In this document: piece after piece, positions 7,759 through 16,879 of the stretch
How the letters are laid out: every line of letters starts with the position of its first letter
Numbering within the stretch: the first letter of the stretch is position 1
Origin: JACNLC01 sp964607375
Lineage (GTDB): Bacteria; Fidelibacterota; Marinisomatia; SCGC-AAA003-L08; JACNLC01
Assembly: GCA_964607375.1 (NCBI GenBank)
Contig: CAZSJY010000026.1
Coordinates: forward strand, 1-25,783
Length of the DNA: 25,783 nucleotides
Reading direction: 5' to 3'
The notes under the pieces: generated by a model
The model's input: the letters and a program-made list of their open reading frames with translations, nothing else
Told to the model about the DNA's origin: nothing
Databases searched by the model: none
Program-made: the position numbers and the translations under genes

Positions 7759-8309
7759 TATTCTTCCTCTCCATATTCCATAAGAAGAACAGCGTCTTCA
7801 TCATCGACCTCATCTACATGGACATGGATATGTTCGTGCAGAGATGTTGGATAATTTTTCCCGATAAAGTCAGCTTTAACAGGTAATTCACGGTGTCCAC
7901 GATCGACCAAAACACAGAGCTGGATCGATGCAGGTCTTCCAAAAGCGAAAAGTTCATCCATCGCAGCCCGGATTGTCCTTCCTGTATAGAGTACATCATC
8001 AATCAGAATTACATTGATTTCATCTATACTAAATAAAATTTCTGATGACTGAACCTGAGGAGAACCCAAATTTGTTTTAAAATCATCCCTATAAAAAGTT
8101 ACATCTAAAGTACCATATTTCATTTTTTCTCCAGAAATATTTTCAATATGATGCAGTATTCTTTTAGCGAGAAATTCACCTCTAGTTCGAATTCCAACTA
8201 AAGCAACATTTTTTAAGTTAGGATTATTTTCAATAATCTCATGTGCTAGACGAATTAAGGTACGCTTGATATGAGATTCAACCATCAATTTGGATTTTAC
8301 TGATTTCAT
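7758..8309 (-). CDS. pyrR: PyrR: pyrimidine operon attenuation regulator / uracil phosphoribosyltransferase
   Basis: This 183-residue type I phosphoribosyltransferase fold carries the PRPP-binding motif VILIDDVLYTGRT at about 100-112, the VGIRTRGEFLA segment (38-48) and TFYRDDF (71-77), which are typical of PyrR. In Bacillus PyrR binds UMP and a stem-loop in pyr leader RNA to favour termination, and it also has uracil phosphoribosyltransferase activity. The leader directly upstream (8335-8411) contains a matching binding loop and a terminator, so regulation by RNA binding is well supported here. The C-terminus is unusually acidic. Confidence 0.95.
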   Translation of the reverse strand: MKSVKSKLMVESHIKRTLIRLAHEIIENNPNLKNVALVGIRTRGEFLAKRILHHIENISGEKMKYGTLDVTFYRDDFKTNLGSPQVQSSEILFSIDEINVILIDDVLYTGRTIRAAMDELFAFGRPASIQLCVLVDRGHRELPVKADFIGKNYPTSLHEHIHVHVDEVDDEDAVLLMEYGEEE

Positions 8310-8334
8310 TTGCTTTCCCTTGTATTTTATGTAT

Positions 8335-8356
8335 AAAAAAACCTCCGGTCGGAGGT
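8335..8356 (-). terminator. Attenuator terminator of the pyr leader
   Basis: On the minus strand the arms ACCTCC (8356-8351) and GGAGGT (8346-8341) close a GACC loop, followed at once by six T residues (8340-8335). This is a textbook intrinsic terminator located 25 bp before the pyrR start codon. Terminating there makes sense only as regulated read-through. The first arm is complementary to GGAGGT of the PyrR-binding loop upstream. Confidence 0.9.
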
Positions 8357-8378
8357 ATTAATGAATCTCAAATGACAT

Positions 8379-8411
8379 CCTTTTTCCACCTCCCGGGATA
8401 GATTTAAAAGG
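8379..8411 (-). promoter_or_regulatory. PyrR-binding loop (anti-antiterminator) in the pyr leader
   Basis: The minus-strand sequence TATCCCGGGAGGTG (8400-8387) matches the PyrR recognition consensus ARUCCNGNGAGGYU, as I remember it, at all but the first and last positions. It is flanked by CCTTTT (8411-8406) and AAAAGG (8384-8379), which form the lower stem. The GGAGGT inside it (8393-8388) can pair instead with the terminator arm ACCTCC (8356-8351). Without PyrR-UMP this pairing would act as the antiterminator, and with PyrR bound the terminator would be free to form. Confidence 0.85.
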
Positions 8412-8495
8412 AAATCTATGTGCATAATTTACAATCACCACCAATAATGAATCTAATATATTTTTCCAAATGAGTAGAATAATGTAATTTACAGT

Positions 8496-9581
8496 ATGAA
8501 GAAAATCTTGGATCTCTATATTCTGAAGCAATACTTCGGGAAATTATTTGTTTCGGTTCTTGTGTTTATTGTCATTTTCGTGATTGTAGATATCATTGAT
8601 CATTTAGATAAATTTATAGATTCTGAAATGCCCGCCAATGATATATTAAGATATTATCTTCACACAATTCCGTGGTTTGTGAGTATTGGGCTTCCGATGG
8701 CATTGTTACTATCGACAGTTTTTACATTTGGGCTTCTCCAAAAGAGAAATGAAATAACAGCAATCAAAGTTTCCGGTATAAGTATCCGACGAATTAGTTC
8801 TTCACTACTGATTGTTGGTTTTATCTTCAGTATTTTATCTTTTTACTTCGATAATATAATTGTTGCACCACATTTTCAAAAACGAACTGAATTAGAGGAT
8901 AAGTATTTCAGGAAGTCTAAATCTCAAAGAAAAATCAAAAAGTTAGATATTTATAGACAAATTGATAGAGATAAAATACTTGTCATTAAGCAGTTTTCAT
9001 ATAAAACAAATTCTGCCCATAACATTTCTATTCAACAATTTGAGAATGGGAAGCTCGTTTGTCGATTAGATGCTCCATTTATGGAATGGGATGGAGAGAT
9101 AAATAAATGGAAGCTAAATAACTACAAAATAAGAAAATGGCAAAACGAACAACTTATGTATTCCAATTATGCATCTGATACATTGATTGATATGAGTTTT
9201 AGTCCAGTTGATCTTACAACTGAATCGGTTAAACCCGAGGAAATGAATTATTGGGAACTTGTTGGATTTGTTGAAAAACTAAAATTCAACGGAATTAAAG
9301 ACCAACGGTGGGAAGTTAATCTACACTTTAAAACAGCATTTGCTTGTACGAGTTTTATTATGATATTATTTGGATTATCACTATCAATTGGTAAACCCCG
9401 TAGTAATATGGCAGTTGGTTTGGGTATCAGTATTTTTGTAATTCTCTTATATTACGCTGTTTTGAAATTTGGACAATCTCTTGGTTACAAGGGGATAGCA
9501 TCACCGTTTATGTCAGTTTGGTTTGGTAATTTTATTTTTATAATATTGGGACTGTATTTATTCAGAAGAACTAGAACTTAG
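8496..9581 (+). CDS. lptG: LptF/LptG-family lipopolysaccharide export permease
   Basis: The 361-residue protein has the permease layout: an N-terminal cytoplasmic start (LDLYILKQYFGK), three membrane helices within about 13-125, a beta-rich periplasmic (jellyroll) domain about 130-265, and three helices at the end. Family segments include PMALLLSTVFTFG and LQKRNEITAIKVSGIS (about 80-96). The latter is the coupling region that contacts the LptB ATPase. It would move LPS from the inner membrane towards the periplasmic bridge. Which of LptF or LptG it is cannot be settled from one copy, and no partner is adjacent. The start has no clear Shine-Dalgarno sequence. It is divergent from pyrR and convergent with the next gene, 12 bp away, with no obvious terminator in the gap. 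Confidence 0.88.
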   Translation: MKKILDLYILKQYFGKLFVSVLVFIVIFVIVDIIDHLDKFIDSEMPANDILRYYLHTIPWFVSIGLPMALLLSTVFTFGLLQKRNEITAIKVSGISIRRISSSLLIVGFIFSILSFYFDNIIVAPHFQKRTELEDKYFRKSKSQRKIKKLDIYRQIDRDKILVIKQFSYKTNSAHNISIQQFENGKLVCRLDAPFMEWDGEINKWKLNNYKIRKWQNEQLMYSNYASDTLIDMSFSPVDLTTESVKPEEMNYWELVGFVEKLKFNGIKDQRWEVNLHFKTAFACTSFIMILFGLSLSIGKPRSNMAVGLGISIFVILLYYAVLKFGQSLGYKGIASPFMSVWFGNFIFIILGLYLFRRTRT

Positions 9582-9593
9582 ATAAGTACTTAA

Positions 9594-10979
9594 CTAGTAA
9601 GTGAAAATTAAACCAAGTGAAAAATCAAATCCTTTAGCTGTATGTAGTAGAAATCCGTTTCTTAGAGCTACACCAAAATCGAATTTCAATGGACCTAAAT
9701 GTAGTCCTGAACCAAAACTTAAACCATTAGAACTTTTTCCCCCTAGAGTGTAACCCATTCTGATTGGACAGTGCTTAAAACGATTTATTTCAATACCAAC
9801 AGATAATTTCCATTTATTATAGCTGTTTAGCTCATTGTGGAAACCTGTACTTAAATCAGTTGCTAATAACCATTGATCTTTAAATCTTTTCGAAATACCG
9901 AATCTGAAAAATAGTGGATAATCTGTGCTAAAATCTTTTAATTCCAGAGCCATAAGCTCTTCGTCAGAAAGGTCCTCTGAGGATACTAAACCACTATCAG
10001 TTTCAACAACAGTATAACCATTACTAATAAACAGACTATCGTATTCGCTACCTTCTCCGATTAATGACAATCCATTAACATTATTGATTGTGTATTCGTA
10101 AACAAAATATTCATTTTGTCGGAATGGGAGAATATCTTTAATACTATCTCCGATTAAATCTCGTGTGAAATTTGGTTTGTTCCATTCAATTGCACCAAAA
10201 AGATTTGTTAAAGATACACCAAACCTCCAACCTTCTGCAGATTCTTTAGTTGCGAAACCAATATCCATAGCAACTCCACTACCACCAACAGCTTGCCTTA
10301 TTAGATATCGTCCTTCACCATAAAATGAAGTTGAATCCATAGCGAATGTTGCATAGCTAGAATCTTGATCAATACCTACAAAGAACAAACCTTGTAAGTA
10401 CTTAAATGTAAATCCTACAGCATAATTTTCATAAGGGACTGCTAAGCTAATACCATATTCCGCGACTCCGAGGATGTTTTCTTTAGTACTGAAACTATAT
10501 TCTTGACCGATTTCATTCCCGATAAGGGATAATTCCATCATAGAATAGGGGATGGTGATATCGGAAAGTAGCATAATATCCGATGTTATTGCAATTACAC
10601 CTTTTGAATAATTTATTAATGGGAGAGGAATGTGATTATTTATTGTAAGTTCTAAATCTTCACCATCAGTTAAGTTGAGTAAATCTGCTTTTGGATAGTA
10701 CTTGTCAGCATTACTATTTTCTAAATCAGCACCATTGATTTCATTATAAGTTATTAAAGATAACAAGTTATTTGCAAATCCTGTAGTTCCTGAAAGTAGA
10801 TTAATGGAGAATTGCTTTCCATACGCTAAGTTAGCAGGATTGAAACCCACGCAACGATAACCTTCAGATAAAGTTATATAAGCACCTCCCATTCCAATCA
10901 TCCGAGGGTCAGATTTTATTTGAGAGAAGATACTACTGATTAACATTAGAAAAATGATATAAATATTGAGTTTTCTCAT
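9594..10979 (-). CDS. Outer-membrane beta-barrel protein, PorV/DUF5723-like
   Basis: The 461 residues start with a signal peptide (basic, then IIFLMLISSIFSQ, cleavage near residue 20), followed by MIGMGGAYITLSEGYRCVGFNPANLAYG. The GMGGA...NPANLA pattern is typical of FadL/PorV-type barrels in the Bacteroidetes-Chlorobi side of bacteria. The rest alternates short strands and polar loops, and the C-terminus is aromatic (GLIFTY), as expected of a barrel. Its ATG overlaps the stop of the upstream lipoprotein gene (ATGA), so the two proteins are probably made in fixed ratio. The exact function is unknown. Confidence 0.72.
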   Translation of the reverse strand: MRKLNIYIIFLMLISSIFSQIKSDPRMIGMGGAYITLSEGYRCVGFNPANLAYGKQFSINLLSGTTGFANNLLSLITYNEINGADLENSNADKYYPKADLLNLTDGEDLELTINNHIPLPLINYSKGVIAITSDIMLLSDITIPYSMMELSLIGNEIGQEYSFSTKENILGVAEYGISLAVPYENYAVGFTFKYLQGLFFVGIDQDSSYATFAMDSTSFYGEGRYLIRQAVGGSGVAMDIGFATKESAEGWRFGVSLTNLFGAIEWNKPNFTRDLIGDSIKDILPFRQNEYFVYEYTINNVNGLSLIGEGSEYDSLFISNGYTVVETDSGLVSSEDLSDEELMALELKDFSTDYPLFFRFGISKRFKDQWLLATDLSTGFHNELNSYNKWKLSVGIEINRFKHCPIRMGYTLGGKSSNGLSFGSGLHLGPLKFDFGVALRNGFLLHTAKGFDFSLGLIFTY

Positions 10980-13444
10980 TTGTTTGAATTCACTCTATTT
11001 GGGATTGGTTCAATTTCGGAATGTGAATCTTCTTTAAATAGCTCGTCAACTTTAAGAACAAATTTAATAGTAGATGTGATTTGTAATGAATCACTAGCAA
11101 GAAAGGTTTTTGGTAGACCATTTGATGAATTAAATGTCATCATTGGTACGATATATCGCAATTCTTCACTTGTTATCCAATCAATTTGAGTAGTATCCAT
11201 AGAAACAGTTTCTACAAAATTACTTGCTTCAAAGACAATTCCAGTCTCAAAATCCACAGAATCTGGTGGTGAAATATTGAAATCAATTAATCTACCAATC
11301 CAAAACAACACTGTATCTTGATCATCCAAAAATTCTATGTATGAAGTGAGAATTTCTGAGTTCTTTTCACATACAACTGAAGAGACATTATCAGGAATAT
11401 CTTGAATTATAGAATCATTAAAATTTGTTATCAAGTTTGTTGTGAGACTGTCGATATATAGTGGGAAAATAGTAGAATCTGAAATGAGAAGAGAAATAAC
11501 ACCACCCATAGGAGTATGATTTATAATTTTCGATTGTAATTCAGCAAGAATTAAAGAATTATCTATAGTTTCTCTTAGAGAAGCTTCCATTGTATCGATT
11601 ACAGTAAAATCTTCAGAAATGAAAGTCATATCGTCAAAAATAAATGAAAATGGTGCGATAAGTTCAAATGTACCCCATATATAAGTATCGGGAGCCAACA
11701 CCCCAACTCCGTCCATGATAGCGTGTCCTTTCATACTCAGACTATCAGGGGCAAAATTCAAAATATCTACAATTGTTGTATTTGTTTCTGACATTTCTGA
11801 ATAGAGCGTATCTCCAGTTTCATTTAGCCAATAGACTGTTTGTCCGTCATTATTCAAAATAATTATTGTACGGACAGAATCTCCAATTTCGTTTACATTT
11901 TCAATGTCTGGGTAATTAATTTCAGGATCAATTTTAAGGTTTATTGAATCACTATTTTTGTACCCAACTAGATTAAGATCTAACTGCATGGGTAAACCAA
12001 TCTGGTTGTATAAGTCAATTTCTAGCCTAACATCCACGAAGTCAAATCCATCGAATCCTGTTGGAATATCTTCGATAATTGTTTCTGGTGAATCAAATAT
12101 CAGTGAATCAGTTATAGCTGAAACATATTGTAGTTCAACAGTAGAGAGTGAGAAATCATCAATTGTTAAACTACCTGGATTATCGAGTTCTATAGTTGTC
12201 TGAGTACTTGGCAGTGAAATAGTTGTAACAACTTCAAGAGAGTCAATCACTTCACCTTCAATATCTGGATGACCCATAATTTTTCCAGCTAATGTATATT
12301 CAGAAGTATAATTTTCATCAATTTCAATATATGTTTCTACACCTAAGGTATCGAAATCATCAAAGAAATTCCTAAATTTGACTGACAAATCAACAGGAGC
12401 GAAAAGGTTATTAGTAATATCAATTGACAAAGAGTTTAGTGTACCCGAGATATACTCATCAGTAATTTTACCCCCTTTTATAGAAATATCAGATTCGCTT
12501 GTTAATTCTATTTTTGTTGTTTGCGAAACAGAATCTGCTGTAGTCGTCCCTGTAACACTTTTTGAATGAAACAAAACAAACGAAATGTCCATTTCAAATG
12601 TCTCGGACAGATCAGGTGAGAGTTCCCAACCTGGCAATTGTAGATCGCAAGGTTCAAGTTCAGAACCTTCTTGTGGAATTACAATAATTGACCATGTGAT
12701 AGTAATATTTTCCGATAAATTTACCCAGGATTCATTATCTTCTGGTGATATTATTTTTACATTGCTTTCGTTTCCATTTAAATCGGCGAATGACGCTGTG
12801 TAGATAGTTTCTCCTGCGCTTACAAATTCAATGTTAATTAGTGAAATTTCAAATGGGAAAGTATTACTAACTTCAACACTTAATCTGCCGTCATCTATTG
12901 TTACATAATCAATAGACTCAAACAATTCAAAATCACTAATAGAGAATAGATTTTCCATAACTACATCTGTAGTATCAAATCCAGTAGCAATTAAAGTATC
13001 CGGGAAACAATTACCTCCGATTAGTTCATCCGAGAAATGAGTTATTGGAATTTCGACGGTTGAAATGTTAGATATTGAATCTCCTTCTTCAGGGAAAAAG
13101 ATTGGATCAATTTCAATTCCATTTATTCCCTCAATATTTACATCCTCAATAGTGAAATAAGATAAAAAATCTTCATCAATTCCAACTCGCTCACCATCCT
13201 CATCTAATAGTGAATCAGAAAATTCTATTTGAAAAACATCGTTAGTATCAATAAAAATAGTTTCAGAATCTGCAAGGTCTTCCAACGGATATGTTTTACT
13301 TAACAATGGGAAAGTAAATGACCAATTCCAAGATGGGTTTTCCCATTCTTCAGGAGTACGAAAATCACAATTTAGACCAATAAATAGTAACCATGCTGTA
13401 AATGGAAGGGTAAAAAATAATCTGTAAATATTTTTTAACTTCAT
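10976..13444 (-). CDS. Large acidic lipoprotein with LEA/WHy-like beta modules, unknown function
   Basis: At 822 residues from the ATG at 13444, this begins with a hydrophobic signal and Cys26 in the box FIGLNC, suggesting lipidation. The mature protein is very acidic and strand-rich, with many Asp, Ser, Thr and Ile. Several segments repeat a pattern of Asn, a few residues, usually Pro, then alternating hydrophobics: near 194 (SNTFPFEISLINIEF), 345 (TNNLFAPVDLSVKF), 480 (YNQIGLPMQLDLNL) and 642 (INHTPMGGVISLLI). I read this as tandem LEA14/WHy-like or Ig-like modules. That is inference. A TTG one codon upstream was not chosen. The start overlaps the ahcY stop (TGATG) and the stop overlaps the barrel gene. 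It probably partners the barrel at the outer membrane. Confidence 0.7.
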   Translation of the reverse strand: MKLKNIYRLFFTLPFTAWLLFIGLNCDFRTPEEWENPSWNWSFTFPLLSKTYPLEDLADSETIFIDTNDVFQIEFSDSLLDEDGERVGIDEDFLSYFTIEDVNIEGINGIEIDPIFFPEEGDSISNISTVEIPITHFSDELIGGNCFPDTLIATGFDTTDVVMENLFSISDFELFESIDYVTIDDGRLSVEVSNTFPFEISLINIEFVSAGETIYTASFADLNGNESNVKIISPEDNESWVNLSENITITWSIIVIPQEGSELEPCDLQLPGWELSPDLSETFEMDISFVLFHSKSVTGTTTADSVSQTTKIELTSESDISIKGGKITDEYISGTLNSLSIDITNNLFAPVDLSVKFRNFFDDFDTLGVETYIEIDENYTSEYTLAGKIMGHPDIEGEVIDSLEVVTTISLPSTQTTIELDNPGSLTIDDFSLSTVELQYVSAITDSLIFDSPETIIEDIPTGFDGFDFVDVRLEIDLYNQIGLPMQLDLNLVGYKNSDSINLKIDPEINYPDIENVNEIGDSVRTIIILNNDGQTVYWLNETGDTLYSEMSETNTTIVDILNFAPDSLSMKGHAIMDGVGVLAPDTYIWGTFELIAPFSFIFDDMTFISEDFTVIDTMEASLRETIDNSLILAELQSKIINHTPMGGVISLLISDSTIFPLYIDSLTTNLITNFNDSIIQDIPDNVSSVVCEKNSEILTSYIEFLDDQDTVLFWIGRLIDFNISPPDSVDFETGIVFEASNFVETVSMDTTQIDWITSEELRYIVPMMTFNSSNGLPKTFLASDSLQITSTIKFVLKVDELFKEDSHSEIEPIPNRVNSNK

Positions 13445-14736
13445 CAATATCTATATGAATCTGGTTTAAACGGACCGTTTTGTGGAAGTCCCATATAGTC
13501 TGCTTGAGTTTTAGTTAACTTAGTCAATTTTGCATTGAGGTGTTTAAGGTGCAATTGAGCTACATATTCATCGAGTTCTTTTGGTAAAACTTCAACCCCA
13601 GAAACAACTTTTCCTTCCCAAAGTGCAATTTGTGCCATTACCTGATTTGTAAATGAATTTGACATCACAAATGAAGGATGACCTGTTGCATTGCCAAGAT
13701 TCACAAGTCTACCACGGGAAAGAAGAATGATAGAATGACCATCTGGAAATTCAAATCTATCAACTTGAGGTTTGATATTAATCTCTTTTATTTCATCTGT
13801 TTTGTCAAGATAATTAACATCAATTTCTAAATCAAAATGACCGATATTGCACACAATAGCGTTATCTTTCATTTTTTCCATATGGTTACCAGTGATAACA
13901 TCTCTGCAACCTGTAGCAGAAACAAACACATCACCTTTACCACAAACTTCGCCCATGGTGTTTACTTCGTAACCTTCCATTGAAGCTTGTAATGCGCAAA
14001 TTGGATCAATTTCTGTAACGATAACTTTAGCTCCATATCCTTTCATAGATTGAGCACAACCCTTGCCAACATCTCCAAATCCGCAAATTACGACAGTTTT
14101 TCCTGCAAGCATAATATCTGTAGCTCTTTTTAGTCCATCAGCCAAAGATTCTCTACAACCATATTTATTATCAAACTTTGATTTAGTAACAGAATCATTT
14201 ACATTGATAGCCGGGAATGGTAGTTCTCCATTTTCCATCAATTGATATAAACGATGAACACCTGTTGTAGTTTCTTCAGAAACTCCCTTAATATCTGGAA
14301 CTAACTCGGGATGTTTTTCGAGAATAACTTGAGTTAAATCTCCACCGTCGTCAAGGAGCAGATTTGGTCCTTGACCATTACCAAAATCAAGGGTTTGTTC
14401 TATACACCACCAGTATTCTTCTTCGGATTCACCTTTCCAAGCAAACACAGGAATATTCTCACTAGCAATTGCTGAAGCAGCATGGTCCTGAGTAGAATAG
14501 ATATTGCAAGATGACCATCGAACCTCAGCGCCAAGCTCTACTAGTGTTTCTATTAACACAGCAGTTTGAATTGTCATGTGAATACAACCTGCTATCCTAG
14601 CTCCTTTTAGAGGTTGAGTATTTTGAAATTCTTTCCTCAAGCTCATTAAACCTGGCATTTCAGCTTCAGCTAATTTTATTTCTTTTCTTCCGTAATCCGA
14701 TAACTTAATATCAGCTACTTTGTAATCCAATATCAT
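13444..14736 (-). CDS. ahcY: S-adenosylhomocysteinase
   Basis: This NAD-dependent enzyme hydrolyses S-adenosylhomocysteine to adenosine and homocysteine. I chose the ATG at 14736 (430 residues) because the protein then begins MILDYKVADI, matching family N-termini, and AGGG lies 8 bp upstream. A TTG at 14772 with GAGAGG before it would add 12 residues, and a TTG at 14790 would overlap metK. Visible motifs are GCIHMTIQTAVL (about 50-61), NVNDSVTKSKFDNKYG, the Rossmann loop GFGDVGKG (219-226), GHPSFVMSNSF, and the C-terminal KPDSYRY with the Lys and Tyr that reach the neighbouring subunit. It lies directly after metK, so it recycles the product of SAM-dependent methylation. Confidence 0.96.
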   Translation of the reverse strand: MILDYKVADIKLSDYGRKEIKLAEAEMPGLMSLRKEFQNTQPLKGARIAGCIHMTIQTAVLIETLVELGAEVRWSSCNIYSTQDHAASAIASENIPVFAWKGESEEEYWWCIEQTLDFGNGQGPNLLLDDGGDLTQVILEKHPELVPDIKGVSEETTTGVHRLYQLMENGELPFPAINVNDSVTKSKFDNKYGCRESLADGLKRATDIMLAGKTVVICGFGDVGKGCAQSMKGYGAKVIVTEIDPICALQASMEGYEVNTMGEVCGKGDVFVSATGCRDVITGNHMEKMKDNAIVCNIGHFDLEIDVNYLDKTDEIKEINIKPQVDRFEFPDGHSIILLSRGRLVNLGNATGHPSFVMSNSFTNQVMAQIALWEGKVVSGVEVLPKELDEYVAQLHLKHLNAKLTKLTKTQADYMGLPQNGPFKPDSYRY

Positions 14737-14773
14737 ATCTGTTGCCCTGTAATTAATTCCAATATTAGACAAT

Positions 14774-15955
14774 TTAATTCCTCTCTGCAAACTCTTTTAA
14801 TTGTTCTATCATATCAATATTCTCCCAGGAATATCCTTCTCTTCCGAAATGCCCGTATGATGCCAAATTCTGATAGATTGGTTTTTTTAGATCAAGGTGT
14901 TTTATTATTTCTGATGGTTTCAACTTGAATACAGATTTTATGATAGTCACAAGTTTTTCGTCTCTCAGTTTACCAGTACCGAAAGTATTAACTGCAACAC
15001 CGACGGGTTCAGCAACACCAATACTATAGGCAAGTTGAACTTCACATCTTTCAGCAAGGTCAGATGCAACTATGTTTTTGGCAATATAACGAGCCATATA
15101 TGCCGCGGAACGATCTACCTTTGACGGATCTTTTCCGGAAAATGCTCCACCTCCATGTCGAGCATAACCACCGTAAGTATCAACAATAATTTTTCGTCCA
15201 GTCAAACCAGTATCTGCTTGAGGTCCACCTTGTACGAATCTGCCTGTACCATTTACTATAAAGTTATCGTCATATTCAATACTATATGAATCCAAAACAG
15301 GTTTTATAACTTGTTCAATTACATTCTCCTCAATAAATTTGTGTTCAGAATCAACGGAATCGAATTGTTCTAACAAATCTTGGTGTTGAGTTGCGATTAC
15401 TACATTTTTAACTTTTTTTGGTGTATGATTATCATATTCTACAGTAACCTGTGATTTTCCATCAGGACATAACCAAGGGAGGGTGTTATCCTTCCGTAGT
15501 TTAGCTAATCTTTCCGTCAAACGATGTGCTAGGGTGATTGGTAATGGCATAAGTTCAGGTGTTTCTTTACAAGCATATCCGAACATCATACCTTGATCAC
15601 CTGCACCTTGTTCGTGATTTTCACTGACATCAACACCCTGTGCAATATGGCGTGCTTGCTCATCAATTGAAACCATAACCGAACATCCTTTTGCAGATAT
15701 TCCAAACTCAGAATTTACATATCCAATTTCTTCTAGTGTATTTCTAACAATATCTTGAATGTCAACATAAGCGTGCGAAGTAATTTCACCTGAAATTATT
15801 ATCATTCCAGTTGAAGCTAAAGTTTCACAAGCAACTCTAGATTCAGGGTCATTAGTTAAAAATTTGTCTAGAATTGAATCAGAAATCTGATCACAGATTT
15901 TATCTGGATGTCCTTCTGTTACAGATTCAGATGTAAAACTATGTATGTCTATCAT
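14774..15955 (-). CDS. metK: S-adenosylmethionine synthetase
   Basis: The 393-residue enzyme makes SAM from ATP and methionine. Motifs are TSESVTEGHPDKICDQISD (8-26, with H16 and D18), GAGDQGMMFGYAC (about 117-129, the GAGDQG hexapeptide region), GRFVQGGPQADTGLTGRKI and the phosphate loop GGGAFSGKDPSKVDRS. Length and order are normal. The ATG at 15955 has AGGG 6 bp upstream. No SAM riboswitch is possible in the 8-bp gap before it. Together with ahcY 37 bp downstream it forms part of the activated-methyl cycle. Confidence 0.97.
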   Translation of the reverse strand: MIDIHSFTSESVTEGHPDKICDQISDSILDKFLTNDPESRVACETLASTGMIIISGEITSHAYVDIQDIVRNTLEEIGYVNSEFGISAKGCSVMVSIDEQARHIAQGVDVSENHEQGAGDQGMMFGYACKETPELMPLPITLAHRLTERLAKLRKDNTLPWLCPDGKSQVTVEYDNHTPKKVKNVVIATQHQDLLEQFDSVDSEHKFIEENVIEQVIKPVLDSYSIEYDDNFIVNGTGRFVQGGPQADTGLTGRKIIVDTYGGYARHGGGAFSGKDPSKVDRSAAYMARYIAKNIVASDLAERCEVQLAYSIGVAEPVGVAVNTFGTGKLRDEKLVTIIKSVFKLKPSEIIKHLDLKKPIYQNLASYGHFGREGYSWENIDMIEQLKEFAERN

Positions 15956-15963
15956 ATTTTGCC

Positions 15964-16863
15964 CTATCTTCCTTCGTAAGTATTCCTAATAATTGTGTCA
16001 AAACCAATAATTCTATTGGTTAACTTTGAGTTTAAAACTTTACTTCCTTTAAGCATTATAACATTGAAAAGAGTAGAATTTTCAATTAAGCAATCTTCAG
16101 ATGTAGTTGTGTATTGCAGATCTGAATTTTTAATCTTACAACCTGAATGTATTGAATTTTTATCAGTTCTTTTAAGTAAAATTCGATTAGTATCCAACAA
16201 TGTTTCTGGTATACCGCAATCCAAACATCCATCAATGGTTTGGTGAACAAACTTGTGTCCGTCATCTAACATTTTTTGAAGAGCATCTGTAAGTTGATAT
16301 TCACCTTTAGTGCGAATATCATCGGTAATCAAGTATTCAATACTTTCAGCTAAGTGCTTCTGTGAAGATATTTTATAAACACCAGCTATAGCCAAATTAG
16401 AAGGTGGTATTTTAGGTTTTTCATGGAATTTTGAAACATGCTCACCTTGGGTTTCAATAATCCCAAACCGTTCAGGATCAGGGACTTCTACGACTCCAAT
16501 AACATTGTTAGGATTTGTCATCAATTCTGTATAGTCTAGTTCCAAAATTGCATCTCCCAAAACTATAACAACGGGAGATTCTTGTTTTTCAAGTCCTAAA
16601 TAAACAGCTTGACCTAGACCCAACTGCTTGTCTTGTACCACGAAATTAAATTTTGCTTTATTGTATTTTTTAACAAACCTTACAATTTGTTTACCAAGAT
16701 GACCAATGATAAAAGTAAATTCTTCAATCCCAGCATTTATCAAAATATCAATGGTATGTTCAATCACCGGTTTGCCTGCAACTGGTAGCAAACATTTTTG
16801 TAGTTTGAGTGTATGAGGTTCCAGCCGAGTTCCCAGTCCGGCTACAGGAATTATCGCTTTCAA
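15964..16863 (-). CDS. Sugar-1-phosphate nucleotidyltransferase (RmlA-like)
   Basis: The 299 residues open with KAIIPVAGLGTRLEPHT, the nucleotide-binding loop of this superfamily (GLGTRL 9-14). They continue with KCLLPVAGKPVIEH, GLGQAVYLGL and LGDAILELD (metal-binding Asp104), then RTKGEYQLTDAL and FHEKP. The last 65 residues (from about 235) look like a short left-handed beta-helix with spaced hydrophobics (NSIHSGCKIKNSDLQ, NSTLFNVIMLKGSKV). This layout is typical of glucose-1-phosphate thymidylyl- or uridylyltransferases, and the sugar and base cannot be assigned. The start is TTG at 16863: the conserved N-terminus begins exactly there and an in-frame stop lies four codons upstream. Confidence 0.85.
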   Translation of the reverse strand: MKAIIPVAGLGTRLEPHTLKLQKCLLPVAGKPVIEHTIDILINAGIEEFTFIIGHLGKQIVRFVKKYNKAKFNFVVQDKQLGLGQAVYLGLEKQESPVVIVLGDAILELDYTELMTNPNNVIGVVEVPDPERFGIIETQGEHVSKFHEKPKIPPSNLAIAGVYKISSQKHLAESIEYLITDDIRTKGEYQLTDALQKMLDDGHKFVHQTIDGCLDCGIPETLLDTNRILLKRTDKNSIHSGCKIKNSDLQYTTTSEDCLIENSTLFNVIMLKGSKVLNSKLTNRIIGFDTIIRNTYEGR

Positions 16864-16879
16864 TTTATTTTTCTAGAAA

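Noticed and set aside
11958..12803. Plus-strand open frames within the lipoprotein gene
   Set aside because: They are antisense shadows of a long, biased-composition gene, with no initiation signals or family features.
14737..14790. ahcY starting at TTG 14790 and overlapping metK
   Set aside because: The extra N-terminal residues do not resemble the family, whereas ATG 14736 gives the normal start with an AGGG upstream. TTG 14772 remains possible.
15956..15963. SAM riboswitch upstream of metK
   Set aside because: Only 8 bp separate metK from the previous gene, and no conserved riboswitch core is visible in the coding sequence before it.
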